DNA of 43,386 bases from Clostridium sp. Cult2. Lineage in GTDB: Bacteria > Bacillota > Clostridia > Tissierellales > Tepidimicrobiaceae. Below the pieces are notes generated by a model. That model was not told the DNA's origin and ran no database searches. It saw only the letters and a list, made by a program, of their open reading frames with translations. The DNA lies in NCBI RefSeq assembly GCF_021655075.1, contig NZ_PPXX01000110.1:1-43386 (forward strand), written 5' to 3'. Below, piece by piece: positions 32,998-40,185 of the stretch; the first letter of the stretch is position 1; each line of letters begins with the position of its first letter. The position numbers and the translations under genes were made by a program.

Positions 32998-33885
32998 TTA
33001 CTTCTTTCCCAAATAATTTACAATAAGTTTATCTAACTTCTGACTTAGTTCTAATATCTCTGTACTAGTAAATATTTTGCTCTTTCCATCAATTTTTCTG
33101 TTTAGTTCATCTCTTATTTCTCTAATTTCCTTTGCTAAATTATTAACTTCATTATTCTGTCCTTTTTGTTCTTTCTTCTTTTCCTTTTCTCTATATAAAT
33201 TTTTATCTGCCATTTTTATCATATCCTCCAAATCTACTAAACAATCAGTACAGGCTATTCCCGCACTGATTTGAATATTCATCCCTTGTTCTACTGCTAG
33301 TTTACGAATCTCTCTCCTAACTCTCTCTGTTACTCTTTTCGCTGCCTTTTTATGCTGATTAAAAAGCAAAATAATAAATTCGTCGCCCCCATACCTTATA
33401 CCTAAATCCTCTTTTCTTATACTGTTTTTAATCGCCTGTCCTACTATTTCAATTGCCTTATCACCTACTAAATGCCCAAAAGTGTCATTAATTTCTTTTA
33501 AATTATCTATATCTATGAATATTAGGGAGAAATCTTTTTTGCTATAAAGATGATGATATATTGAACCATCGTTAATCTGTTGCCAATAGTTTCTATTGTA
33601 TAATCCTGTAACTGAATCTGTTAATAACTTACTGCATTTATAGTTATTTGAATCAATGGTAATTACATAATACTTTTGGTTGGCAATAATAATTTTATTA
33701 ATGGTCACCCAACGCTTGCCATAACTAAATTGAACATATGAACTTTCAGATAACCTATCAAAAATATGCAATTTTTTAAGGTAATTATAGGCTTCTCCAT
33801 TATTAATGCTGCTGTACTGAATCTTATTTTCATGATTCAAAACAATTTGAATTATCTCCTCAGTTCCATGTCTTTCCTTATGCAT
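32998..33885 (-). CDS. diguanylate cyclase (GGDEF) fused to a C-terminal Spo0E-like phosphatase domain
   Basis: A 295-residue protein with three parts. Residues 1-85 are an unassigned, possibly PAS-like sensor. Residues 88-235 form a GGDEF domain: DSVTGLYNRNYW, FIDIDNLKEINDTFGHLVGD and the active-site loop RYGGDEF (166-170), with an RKED inhibitory site (157-160) exactly five residues before it, so both activity and product inhibition are predicted. After a charged linker, residues 250-293 read EIREIRDELNRKID then STEILELSQKLDKLIVNYL, the two-helix pattern and SQ(E)LD signature of Spo0E-type aspartyl-phosphate phosphatases that dephosphorylate Spo0A~P. It is divergent from an XRE gene with shared operators. 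The Spo0E call is by motif; the coupling of both activities is inference. Confidence 0.8.
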   Translation of the reverse strand: MHKERHGTEEIIQIVLNHENKIQYSSINNGEAYNYLKKLHIFDRLSESSYVQFSYGKRWVTINKIIIANQKYYVITIDSNNYKCSKLLTDSVTGLYNRNYWQQINDGSIYHHLYSKKDFSLIFIDIDNLKEINDTFGHLVGDKAIEIVGQAIKNSIRKEDLGIRYGGDEFIILLFNQHKKAAKRVTERVRREIRKLAVEQGMNIQISAGIACTDCLVDLEDMIKMADKNLYREKEKKKEQKGQNNEVNNLAKEIREIRDELNRKIDGKSKIFTSTEILELSQKLDKLIVNYLGKK

Positions 33886-33910
33886 TACAATTAGCCCCCA
33901 AATTTATAAG

Positions 33911-33979
33911 TTTGTTCTTTATTAGAACATATTATTGCACAACTTCGGATAAAATACAAGTGTTCCAATAAAGAACAAA
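33911..33979. promoter_or_regulatory. twin operators between the GGDEF gene and the XRE gene
   Basis: Two copies of one site lie in the divergent control region: TGTTCT-TTATT-AGAACA (33913-33929), a perfect six-base dyad, and TGTTCC-AATAA-AGAACA (33961-33977), one mismatch. As larger arms they form a 19-base inverted repeat with 18 matches, 48 bases apart. They are likely bound by the adjacent XRE protein. Confidence 0.65.
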
Positions 33980-33993
33980 AGGTGGTATGTTTG

Positions 33994-34239
33994 ATGAAAT
34001 TAATATTAGATTCCGAAGAACGCAATATTGCAGGCTCTAGAGTTAAAATTGCAAGGTTAAAAAATAATATGACGCAGCAGGAACTATCAGTAAAACTTGA
34101 GACATTAGCAGTTTATGTGGATAGAGCAAGTATTTCAAAACTCGAACAGAAGAAAAGGATTATAACCGATATTGAACTGGTAGCCTTATCTCAAGTATTA
34201 AATGTAAGCGTCAGTTGGCTCTTAGGTCAAGATAAATAA
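33994..34239 (+). CDS. XRE-family HTH regulator
   Basis: An 81-residue single-domain regulator with a standard HTH: NIAGSRVKIARLKNNMTQQE, VDRASISKLEQKKRIITD and LVALSQVLNVSVSWLLGQDK. The ATG at 33994 lies nine bases after AGGTGG; a GTG at 33982 is too close to that site. It is divergent from the GGDEF-Spo0E gene, and two matching operators lie between them, so it most likely controls both its own gene and the cyclase. Confidence 0.88.
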   Translation: MKLILDSEERNIAGSRVKIARLKNNMTQQELSVKLETLAVYVDRASISKLEQKKRIITDIELVALSQVLNVSVSWLLGQDK

Positions 34240-34362
34240 GTTTTGTTTCAATATACACCTATTCTTATGAATCTAACACTGATTCTTTCATCCACCTACC
34301 CCTATGCCATTAGCAGATATTTATTTGTGCCTTTATTTTTATCTTCTACCCCAAATTTATAA

Positions 34363-34413
34363 CAAAAAAGCACACCCCCTTATACTTCTAGATGCAGTAT
34401 AAGAAAGGTGTGC
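34363..34413 (-). terminator. nested terminator hairpin after the SpoVS-like gene
   Basis: GCACACC (34370-34376) pairs with GGTGTGC (34407-34413), and inside CTTATAC (34379-34385) pairs with GTATAAG (34397-34403). An A run at 34364-34369 gives the T run on the minus strand. Confidence 0.65.
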
Positions 34414-34471
34414 CCCTTTCGTCAATATGCCTTTACGTTACCACATCTTAATTGTAACTACAAGAACTATA

Positions 34472-34762
34472 CTATTTCTTTTTTGCAATTATAGTCCAGC
34501 GTATGGCTGTCTTAGCGACAGCATCATTTTCATGGGTTACTGTGTCCACCTTTACATAAAAAGGTCTTATATAAAATTTGTAGCCCATCTTAACTAACCT
34601 TTCCGTAAACGAAATTAAAACTTTTACCGTCTGATAGCCGGCCTTCATGCCGATACAATCGATATTTACAGCCAAGTTTTGCTTTATCTCTTCTAATGCT
34701 GCATCTACAACAGCATTGATATTGCTGTCTCCCGCAACTTTAAGCACCTTTATATTATCCAT
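34472..34762 (-). CDS. SpoVS-like protein (Alba-fold family)
   Basis: A 96-residue protein with the SpoVS pattern: IKVLKVAGDSNINAVVDAAL for the family's LKVSxxSxPNxVAGAIA, then IDCIGMKAGYQTVKVLISF and a closing AVAKTAIRWTIIAKK for the family's ERTAIxxxV. SpoVS affects septation and coat assembly in sporulating Bacillus and is thought to bind nucleic acid. This copy is more divergent and longer in the last third than housekeeping SpoVS. It lies 230 bases from the XRE gene and about 590 from the GGDEF-Spo0E gene, so sporulation-related genes cluster here. Confidence 0.65.
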   Translation of the reverse strand: MDNIKVLKVAGDSNINAVVDAALEEIKQNLAVNIDCIGMKAGYQTVKVLISFTERLVKMGYKFYIRPFYVKVDTVTHENDAVAKTAIRWTIIAKKK

Positions 34763-34873
34763 GCCTTATATGCCTCCTTACCTATTTTGAAGGCATATTA
34801 AGGGTTGAATATGAGGCTTTTCAAGAATTTATTTTTTATTCTTAATTAGGCCTTTAAATTATTTTAAGTATCT

Positions 34874-35260
34874 TTGCATTCTAATACTTATTTATGTAAT
34901 GAAGTAATTATCGAATTGTTCTATACTAATGCTGGAGTATATTCTATAGACCCCAGGGATATAGGAGATGAAATTGTAAAGGTTAAACTCCTTAAAAAAT
35001 TAGGCCAGAACGCTGATTTAGATGTAAAAGAACTAAATCAGGTAAAAGATATTGCATCTATCACTGAACCTGAAATGAAAAATTCTAAGGACAATACAAG
35101 TAGTAGCAAAACTGAACTAGAAAATATAGAGCCTTTTACCCCTCTTCGTAATGAAGTAGTATCATGTGAAACAGATTCTTCCCAAAATCCTGAATACTAC
35201 TTTATGAATATTTCAGATGCACAATTGTATTGGTTAAAGCAAAAGTTTGATAAAGTTTGA
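34874..35260 (+). CDS. hypothetical protein, probably missing its true start
   Basis: The frame has only a TTG start (34874) right after a stop codon and without a ribosome-binding site. The product, 128 residues, has a beta-rich beginning (EVIIELFYTNAGVYSIDPRD), a Ser/Glu/Asp-rich flexible middle (NSKDNTSSSKTELEN) and a helical end (ISDAQLYWLKQKFDK). It is probably the remainder of a longer gene. Followed closely by the interrupted frame at 35262. Family not recognised. Confidence 0.4.
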   Translation: MHSNTYLCNEVIIELFYTNAGVYSIDPRDIGDEIVKVKLLKKLGQNADLDVKELNQVKDIASITEPEMKNSKDNTSSSKTELENIEPFTPLRNEVVSCETDSSQNPEYYFMNISDAQLYWLKQKFDKV

Positions 35261-35261
35261 T

Positions 35262-35450
35262 ATGGATACAATTTAGGAAATCGATGAAAAGTCAACAATA
35301 GAAGATATTATTGACATAGTGGGTAAGATTATAAATGGTATTCCATTTGAACTTGATGAATATCTCTACCCTGAAAAATACACACCATCCACTTTAGTAG
35401 ATGAAAATCCAAATCCTATTCTCATTGAACCTGAAGATATGCCCTTTTAA
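35262..35450 (+). pseudogene. small gene with an in-frame TAG at codon 5
   Basis: ATG at 35262, two bases after the previous stop, gives MDTI, then TAG (35274-35276), and the same frame goes on EIDEKSTIEDIIDIVGKI, PFELDEYLYPEKY and NPILIEPEDMPF to a TAA at 35448. The body looks coding, so an early nonsense mutation is the simplest reading. A start further in is not evident. The product would be a short acidic protein of unknown function. Confidence 0.45.
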
Positions 35451-35473
35451 AACTTAATTTATAATAAAAATAG

Positions 35474-35503
35474 TTGACTTTTATATTTATCCTTTCCTAT
35501 AAT
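35474..35503 (+). promoter_or_regulatory. sigma-A type promoter of the 35534 gene
   Basis: TTGACT (35474-35479) and TATAAT (35498-35503) are 18 bases apart. The following GCCTCAAACTTGGAAAGGAG matches the 17422 promoter region closely. Confidence 0.7.
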
Positions 35504-35533
35504 GCCTCAAACTTGGAAAGGAGATGATGTTTT

Positions 35534-35821
35534 ATGAAAAATAAGCATCTTGAATCAGAAATTAAAACCCTATTAAGTAATGCCGAGAAAGTGTTGGGTA
35601 AAGACTCTATTCAATACCAGAATCTGGACTATTACTTTGATATTCTAGTAACCGTTTACGAATACAACTTTGATAGTGAAAAAGATTTACTATGTGAATT
35701 GAAGCAATTATTAAATAAACTCTCTGAAAAAATGTCAGAACTAGAACCACAACAGTTTGAAGAAAAATATCCAAGTATAATTCAAATGATTGATTCCTTG
35801 GATAAGTACTTATCTGAATAA
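35534..35821 (+). CDS. small helical protein, possible paralog of the 17422 product
   Basis: A 95-residue acidic all-helical protein (HLESEIKTLLSNAEKVLGKD, YFDILVTVYEYNFDSEKD and IIQMIDSLDKYLSE). AAAGGAG lies before its ATG. It is a single-gene unit with promoter and terminator, like the 17422 gene; promoter, leader and several residues (LG-KD, ILVT, LLN, EP, I-SL) are shared in the same order. The likeness is weak at protein level, so paralogy is inference. Function unknown. Confidence 0.65.
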   Translation: MKNKHLESEIKTLLSNAEKVLGKDSIQYQNLDYYFDILVTVYEYNFDSEKDLLCELKQLLNKLSEKMSELEPQQFEEKYPSIIQMIDSLDKYLSE

Positions 35822-35830
35822 TTATCTTTC

Positions 35831-35866
35831 AAGGCTTTCCAGTAACAAAACTGGGAAGCCTTTCTT
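35831..35866 (+). terminator. terminator of the 35534 gene
   Basis: AAGGCTTTCCAGT (35831-35843) pairs with ACTGGGAAGCCTT (35850-35862) with one wobble, followed by TTCTTATAT. Confidence 0.75.
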
Positions 35867-35879
35867 ATATAGATTTTTA

Positions 35880-36373
35880 ATAAGATAATGGGTAAGAAAT
35901 TTTAATACCTTCAGTAACTACTGCCATATTATGTATTTCCTCATTCTAAATTCCCTATCTCCCTTTAACCCATAACCCTTCTTCACCATTCTAATTATGT
36001 TTTAGAATCACCTTTTTTCTTCTTTCCCCTTAAAACCATTTCTAGCCCTTGTTCCTTAATAAAAATGCATAAAACCTATCAAATTGCTCCGTTTCTGACG
36101 CAAAAAGATGCATTTCTAATAATTCATTCTTATTACTTCTCTATATAAGAGTAACGTTTCTAAAATCGAGTTTCGCCCCTTAAAATGCAAAATATTTTAA
36201 TATAAAAACAAAACAGAGAAAATAAATTGCTACAGAGCAATAATCTCCTCTATTTTGCCCGCTTATTAACTACTTACTAAAATACCTGTATTTAAAGATA
36301 TCATGTACCGTATTATTTGTAAACCTTAGTTCTTCATAGTTCCATACTTTTTATTCCAGTTCTTAAAAGTACT
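35880..36373. other. gene-free stretch with pyrimidine-rich motifs
   Basis: No gene is seen in this 494-base stretch. Its first part is rich in CCCTT and TTTAACCC motifs like other intergenic stretches of the window. Near 36229-36240 a small hairpin TTGCT-ACAG-AGCAA occurs. Nothing suggests an RNA gene. Confidence 0.4.
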
Positions 36374-37192
36374 TTAATCTCCATACCTTTCATTCATAAA
36401 TTTCTTATGTTCATTTTCCATCTTTTTGATACTTTTTATATTCCACATATCTGAAAGTCCAAAAGACTCAAGTGTTGCTTCAAATGTTGTTACTTTATAT
36501 CCCTTTTCCCTTAGACTAGTAATATTGGAATAGGTCCTTCTTGAATAATCAAATATAATAGCAAATTTAGCAGTCTTAGCCTGTGACTTGAAATATTTCC
36601 CGTTGTTTTCTTCACATATCTTTGCCATTTGTTCTTCAACTTTCCTAAATTGTTCCCATGTACCTATAGCATCACACATTCCAGTTTTATTTGCAATAAA
36701 GCAGTTGTATATGTCTTCATCTATTGGGTCGTATTCAAAAGAATTATTAATATCTGCCTTAATAAATTCATCACGCTTCCTTCTATTTTCGATAAGCATA
36801 TCATGCCGATAATTTGCTATAGACATAAACTTTTTATAGTCTTTAGGCAGAATCCAAAACTTGAAATCTGGTGTTGCTATTCTATAATAGAGATTATCAC
36901 TGCTCATGCCTTCATCCCGAACATAGTATGCATCAAAGTATGTCTTTTCTCCATTTATTGTTATGTATTGGTTGTTAGCAGGAAACATAACTTCCGCTTT
37001 TTTAATGGTTTCGCCGCTTTCTCTAATACTTATAAAATCAATAATAAAGGCTTCATCACCTATTTTGTCTGGAGTCGAGCCAACTTTCTGTATTGATATT
37101 GCACCAACTTCTTCGGAAAATTCACTTTGATTCTTTTCTGGAAAATTTCTCTTTTTCTTTTTGCTAAACATGCTAAAAAGTTTTTTCAACAT
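36374..37192 (-). CDS. hypothetical protein, 272 residues
   Basis: A soluble protein with a very basic N-terminus (LKKLFSMFSKKKKRNF), a beta-rich middle (DEAFIIDFISIRESGETIKK, YYRIATPDFKFWILPKDY) and a C-terminal alpha/beta part (KFAIIFDYSRRTYSNITSLR, GYKVTTFEATLESFG). The ATG at 37190-37192 follows AGGAGAG at good spacing, better than a start 21 bases upstream. The basic beginning could bind nucleic acid or membrane. Family not recognised. It lies about 180 bases after parR on the same strand. Confidence 0.6.
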   Translation of the reverse strand: MLKKLFSMFSKKKKRNFPEKNQSEFSEEVGAISIQKVGSTPDKIGDEAFIIDFISIRESGETIKKAEVMFPANNQYITINGEKTYFDAYYVRDEGMSSDNLYYRIATPDFKFWILPKDYKKFMSIANYRHDMLIENRRKRDEFIKADINNSFEYDPIDEDIYNCFIANKTGMCDAIGTWEQFRKVEEQMAKICEENNGKYFKSQAKTAKFAIIFDYSRRTYSNITSLREKGYKVTTFEATLESFGLSDMWNIKSIKKMENEHKKFMNERYGD

Positions 37193-37375
37193 ATTTATCT
37201 CTCCTATTTTCAATAATTAATATTAAAATAATTATAACATATCTGACTTTTAAAGTTACCAATTTTAACCTTGCTTGTAATAGTTCTCTTTTTAAAAATA
37301 GAAAAACGGCAGTTTAATAATCTGCCGTTCCATAGTAAACATCTTAAATATCAAGTCTATTTTAAAATTCTTCTC

Positions 37376-37657
37376 TTACAAGGTATTAAACATATCGAAA
37401 ATCTCTCCTGGAAGTTTTTCTTGATTGTTTTCTATTTTGTTTAAATCCTTGCTGTCTATACCATATTCACGCAGGGCTTCTTTTACAACCTCTTTTACTG
37501 TTTCCCTATCAAAATCCTTATCCCTTTCCCCTATATAACTTAATACTGCCTTTATTACATAATCCGTTTTATATCTCTGTGTAGAGAGTATGTTATATAC
37601 CTTAGCATCTTCCTCTCTATCCATAGAGAATGAAAGGTTTATTCGTTTTGTTGCCAT
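37376..37657 (-). CDS. parR: ParR-like centromere-binding protein
   Basis: A 93-residue protein with an N-terminal ribbon-helix-helix pattern (TKRINLSFSMDREEDAKVYN then YKTDYVIKAVLSYIGERDKD) and an acidic C-terminal tail (LPGEIFDMFNTL) of the kind that contacts ParM filaments. The ATG at 37655-37657 has AAGGTG upstream inside the end of parM, so the two are coupled. ParR binds the centromere site and links plasmid DNA to the actin-like filament. The assignment depends strongly on the adjacent parM. Confidence 0.78.
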   Translation of the reverse strand: MATKRINLSFSMDREEDAKVYNILSTQRYKTDYVIKAVLSYIGERDKDFDRETVKEVVKEALREYGIDSKDLNKIENNQEKLPGEIFDMFNTL

Positions 37658-37662
37658 TAAAA

Positions 37663-38577
37663 TCACCTTCTTAATTCTTGCTCTAATAGGATTTTATAGC
37701 CCTTTGCATTAGCAAACTGGTCAAGGTTTTCTATATATTTTATCTTGTCCGATGACTCTATATATTTCCTCAACATCATACCCCCACCACCAACGATTAT
37801 TGTTGGGTTCCTGAATTCAAAACCGTACTCCAAAATCTTTGTTAATAAGTTCTCTACATATTCCTCTGCTTTCATTTCTATCATTTTGCCGATATCTGCA
37901 TCGAATAAAACTGGTTCTCTTCCTAAGATAATATCCTGTATCTGCTTTTCTGTTAGGTTTATATTCATCTTTAATAATTCCTGCTGTATACTTCCAAACA
38001 ATGTAATTACACCGTTAGGTAGCGAATAGCAGGATGCAGTATTAATTATCCCGTTTTCTACTATGAAAAAATCTGTAGTATATCCACCAATATCAATAAC
38101 GTTTGCTGCTGATACATTTTTATAGTCTTTGTAGATATTAATAAAGGCTGCATAACCTTGGGGATATACCCTACAATCAACAATATTAATCGCATAATCG
38201 CTTCCATTAAAACTAAACTTGATGTTGTCTCTTATAAAGTATTCTCTGAATTTATGTTTCATTTTACCGTAATGAACGATAGGAAGGCCCACACCTAAAA
38301 ACCCCTTTATTTCACCTTGGATTCCTTGTTTATAAATTTCATCCGCAATTGCAGGTAGGGATAGAATAAAAGTATTATCATTTATAGTTTTATCAGTTTG
38401 AACACTTAGCCTACTGCTCCCTATAGTATAGAAATCACCTTTGTAAACCAATAAATTGCTCTTTGTAATCGGCTCAACATCAGATTTTGTAAATCCTGAC
38501 TCACATACAAACCCTACATGGTTTTTTGTGCATTTATTGCCGTTATCTAATCCTATTAACATAATGTTGCTACTCAT
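37663..38577 (-). CDS. parM: ParM-like actin-type partition ATPase
   Basis: A 304-residue actin-like ATPase. Phosphate-1 region MLIGLDNGNKCTKNHVG at the start, AANVIDIGGYTTDFFIVENG as phosphate-2 (about residue 155) and NPTIIVGGGGMMLRKYI as the adenosine loop near the end are all in order. This matches ParM/StbA and the Alp filaments of Gram-positive plasmids that push sister plasmids apart. The ATG at 38575-38577 lies five bases after GGAGGAG. It forms an operon with parR, a type II partition system, and an intrinsic hairpin lies about 90 bases upstream. Confidence 0.88.
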   Translation of the reverse strand: MSSNIMLIGLDNGNKCTKNHVGFVCESGFTKSDVEPITKSNLLVYKGDFYTIGSSRLSVQTDKTINDNTFILSLPAIADEIYKQGIQGEIKGFLGVGLPIVHYGKMKHKFREYFIRDNIKFSFNGSDYAINIVDCRVYPQGYAAFINIYKDYKNVSAANVIDIGGYTTDFFIVENGIINTASCYSLPNGVITLFGSIQQELLKMNINLTEKQIQDIILGREPVLFDADIGKMIEMKAEEYVENLLTKILEYGFEFRNPTIIVGGGGMMLRKYIESSDKIKYIENLDQFANAKGYKILLEQELRR

Positions 38578-38595
38578 AACAACTCCTCCATTCAT

Positions 38596-39061
38596 AAATA
38601 AAATTTAAGTTCCTCGTAGTTCTTTATAGTCGATGATTTTTTATAATTTCAAGTATTTCTGCAAAAAAATTGCTTACCCAGCAAACTAGGTAAGCATACA
38701 AAATAAAATAATACGGAGGTTATTTCATTAACATTGTAAAATGCCTTCATAAACGTAAACATATATTTTATAATAAATCATTCTCCACAAAGTCAAATCT
38801 AATTTCTACTTTTTTAACTTTTTCCTTATTTCCTTTTACCTAAATCCCTTTTATATATTATGTATTTAGTAAATCTCTTCAAGCCCTTTAATTTACGGCA
38901 TTCGTAGAAGTTTTTAAGCGACAAAAACTAGTTTATGGTATATTAGGGAGAAGGTTTATTGGGTTAAGGAACAAGTATATGCACTATATTAACTTTTACT
39001 ACAACGCCTTAACCCTTATACCTTCTTAGTGATTTCTTTACATAAATTCTAGCATTAAAAT
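38596..39061. other. gene-free stretch upstream of parM, possible control/centromere region
   Basis: TGCTTACC (38671-38678) pairs with GGTAAGCA (38689-38696), with a T run on the minus strand; it could attenuate or isolate the parM transcript. Further right lies the arm GGGTTAAGG (38961-38969). Partition sites are often upstream of parM, but I see no clear tandem repeat here. No gene is seen. Confidence 0.45.
38961..39015. repeat. GGGTTAAGG inverted repeat, left of the four-helix-bundle gene
   Basis: GGGTTAAGG (38961-38969) and CCTTAACCC (39007-39015) are exactly complementary across 37 bases. A near-identical pair (39539-39547 and 39560-39568, one wobble) lies right after the gene at 39111-39524. 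Confidence 0.6.
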
Positions 39062-39089
39062 TTGACTTATCCCTGCCCTTCCGTATAAT
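39062..39089 (+). promoter_or_regulatory. sigma-A type promoter of the 39111 gene
   Basis: TTGACT (39062-39067) and TATAAT (39084-39089) are 16 bases apart, 21 bases before the start codon. Confidence 0.65.
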
Positions 39090-39110
39090 GTTAAAAATCA
39101 ATTTGAAAAG

Positions 39111-39524
39111 ATGAATTCTATGAGTGAAAATTTGTATATAAAAGATTTTAAAAGCCTGAAAGTATGGCAGAAGGCGAATGTTCTTGAGCAGGATATAAGG
39201 GAATTGGTTAAAGGATTTCCAAGTTGTGAGCAATATAGGCTTACAGACCAGTTAGTACGGGCTGTTAGGAGTATAGGGGCAAATCTTGCAGAAGGAAATA
39301 CTCAGTTATTTATTAAAAAAGAAAAGGTCCATGCAAATGCTGCCCTTGGCAGTGCAGGAGAAGTAAGAAATCATCTTCTTACTTCTTTGCAGAATAATTA
39401 TATTTCAAAAGAACAATATGAGATTCTGGATAATAAAACAACCGAGATTATCAAAATGCTTTATGGTTACATAAAAAGGTTGAAACTGGAGATAGGTAAT
39501 GATTCGGATTTTAGTGACTCCTAA
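39111..39524 (+). CDS. four-helix-bundle protein (S23 / 23S rRNA intervening-sequence family)
   Basis: A 137-residue all-helical protein with the family pattern: FKSLKVWQKANVLEQDIREL, then YRLTDQLVRAVRSIGANLAEG, ALGSAGEVRNHLLTSLQNNY and TTEIIKMLYGYIKRLK. Members are encoded in 23S rRNA intervening sequences and, as Avd, in diversity-generating retroelements; no reverse transcriptase is seen here. They form basic pentameric bundles that bind nucleic acid. The start is either 39111 or the ATG nine bases later. The gene is bracketed by GGGTTAAGG inverted repeats on both sides. Confidence 0.88.
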   Translation: MNSMSENLYIKDFKSLKVWQKANVLEQDIRELVKGFPSCEQYRLTDQLVRAVRSIGANLAEGNTQLFIKKEKVHANAALGSAGEVRNHLLTSLQNNYISKEQYEILDNKTTEIIKMLYGYIKRLKLEIGNDSDFSDS

Positions 39525-39538
39525 TAATGGTACAACAA

Positions 39539-39568
39539 GGGTTAAGGTTTCAATTTGTACCTTAGCCC
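39539..39568. repeat. GGGTTAAGG inverted repeat, right of the four-helix-bundle gene
   Basis: GGGTTAAGG (39539-39547) and CCTTAGCCC (39560-39568), one wobble. The seven-base pair GGTACAA/TTGTACC (39529-39535 and 39555-39561) surrounds the left arm. Confidence 0.55.
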
Positions 39569-39661
39569 CTTATGCCTTATTCCTCCGTCTAGCCTTCCTA
39601 TACGCATTTTTTTAGCCCTACAGGTAATGTTGCCCATTTTAAAATTAGTGCAATCAATAAG

Positions 39662-39700
39662 AAAAAATGCCTTGGAAGGCCGCTAATCCTCCAAAGCATT
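39662..39700 (-). terminator. terminator after the DUF6438 gene
   Basis: AATGCTTTGGAGG on the minus strand (39700-39688) pairs with CCTTCCAAGGCATT (39679-39666) and is followed by a T run (plus-strand A run 39662-39667). Confidence 0.65.
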
Positions 39701-39710
39701 CTAAAAAATC

Positions 39711-39884
39711 CTAATAACTTACCCCTTCTACCTTTTTCTTTGATACCTTCCAATGATGCTCCCCGCTCTTATATACAAACATTTCTCCATGATAACTTAC
39801 ATTACCCTCATTATCTACTATTACACTATAAACAGGGCAAGTTCCATAGCACACTGTTCTTTGCAATTTTATGTATTCGAACAT
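39711..39884 (-). CDS. DUF6438-like small protein
   Basis: A 57-residue protein with the DUF6438 pattern: FEYIKLQRTVCYGTCPVYSV (Cys-Tyr-Gly-Thr-Cys-Pro), then IVDNEGNVSYHGEMFVYKSG and HWKVSKKKVEGV. It is about half the usual length and ends at the point where the domain would continue, so it may be shortened. The ATG at 39882-39884 has AGGGGGATT upstream. A second damaged copy lies at 41413-41571. Function of the family is not known. Confidence 0.7.
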   Translation of the reverse strand: MFEYIKLQRTVCYGTCPVYSVIVDNEGNVSYHGEMFVYKSGEHHWKVSKKKVEGVSY

Positions 39885-39932
39885 GATAATCCCCCTATTA
39901 GCCTTCATATTCATATACTTATTTACAAAACA

Positions 39933-40088
39933 CTATATTCCATAGTGAATTAAGTGTTTATCCTCACTAATTGCATTAGATAACTTTTCAATAAGCAATT
40001 GAAGTTCCTGCGATTGATAACAACTGTTTGCCTTGGACCATTTGTTTTCTTCAAAAGAATCTATTATTCCAAAATCATGCTTAGCCAA
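39933..40088 (-). CDS. 51-residue ORF with TTG start
   Basis: A TTG at 40086-40088, with AGGGGGTGA five bases upstream, opens a frame reading MAKHDFGIIDSFEENKW and then a Gln/Leu-rich helix (SQELQLLIEKLSNAISED). The beginning resembles other small Firmicutes proteins of this kind. It ends just before the DUF6438 gene and may be transcribed with it. Function unknown. Confidence 0.45.
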   Translation of the reverse strand: MAKHDFGIIDSFEENKWSKANSCYQSQELQLLIEKLSNAISEDKHLIHYGI

Positions 40089-40185
40089 ACTATCACCCCC
40101 TGCAAATGTATATAACCTTTCTTAATACATATTTTGAGAATATTATTCACAACCTAAATTTGTTTTTTACATTTGCTACTCTATA

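Noticed and set aside
33911-33979. LexA box in the XRE/GGDEF control region
   Set aside because: The half sites face the wrong way: GTTC-N-GAAC instead of the Gram-positive GAAC-N4-GTTC.
39111-39524. Diversity-generating retroelement (Avd-like protein)
   Set aside because: The four-helix-bundle protein fits the Avd superfamily, but no reverse transcriptase or template/variable repeat pair is visible.
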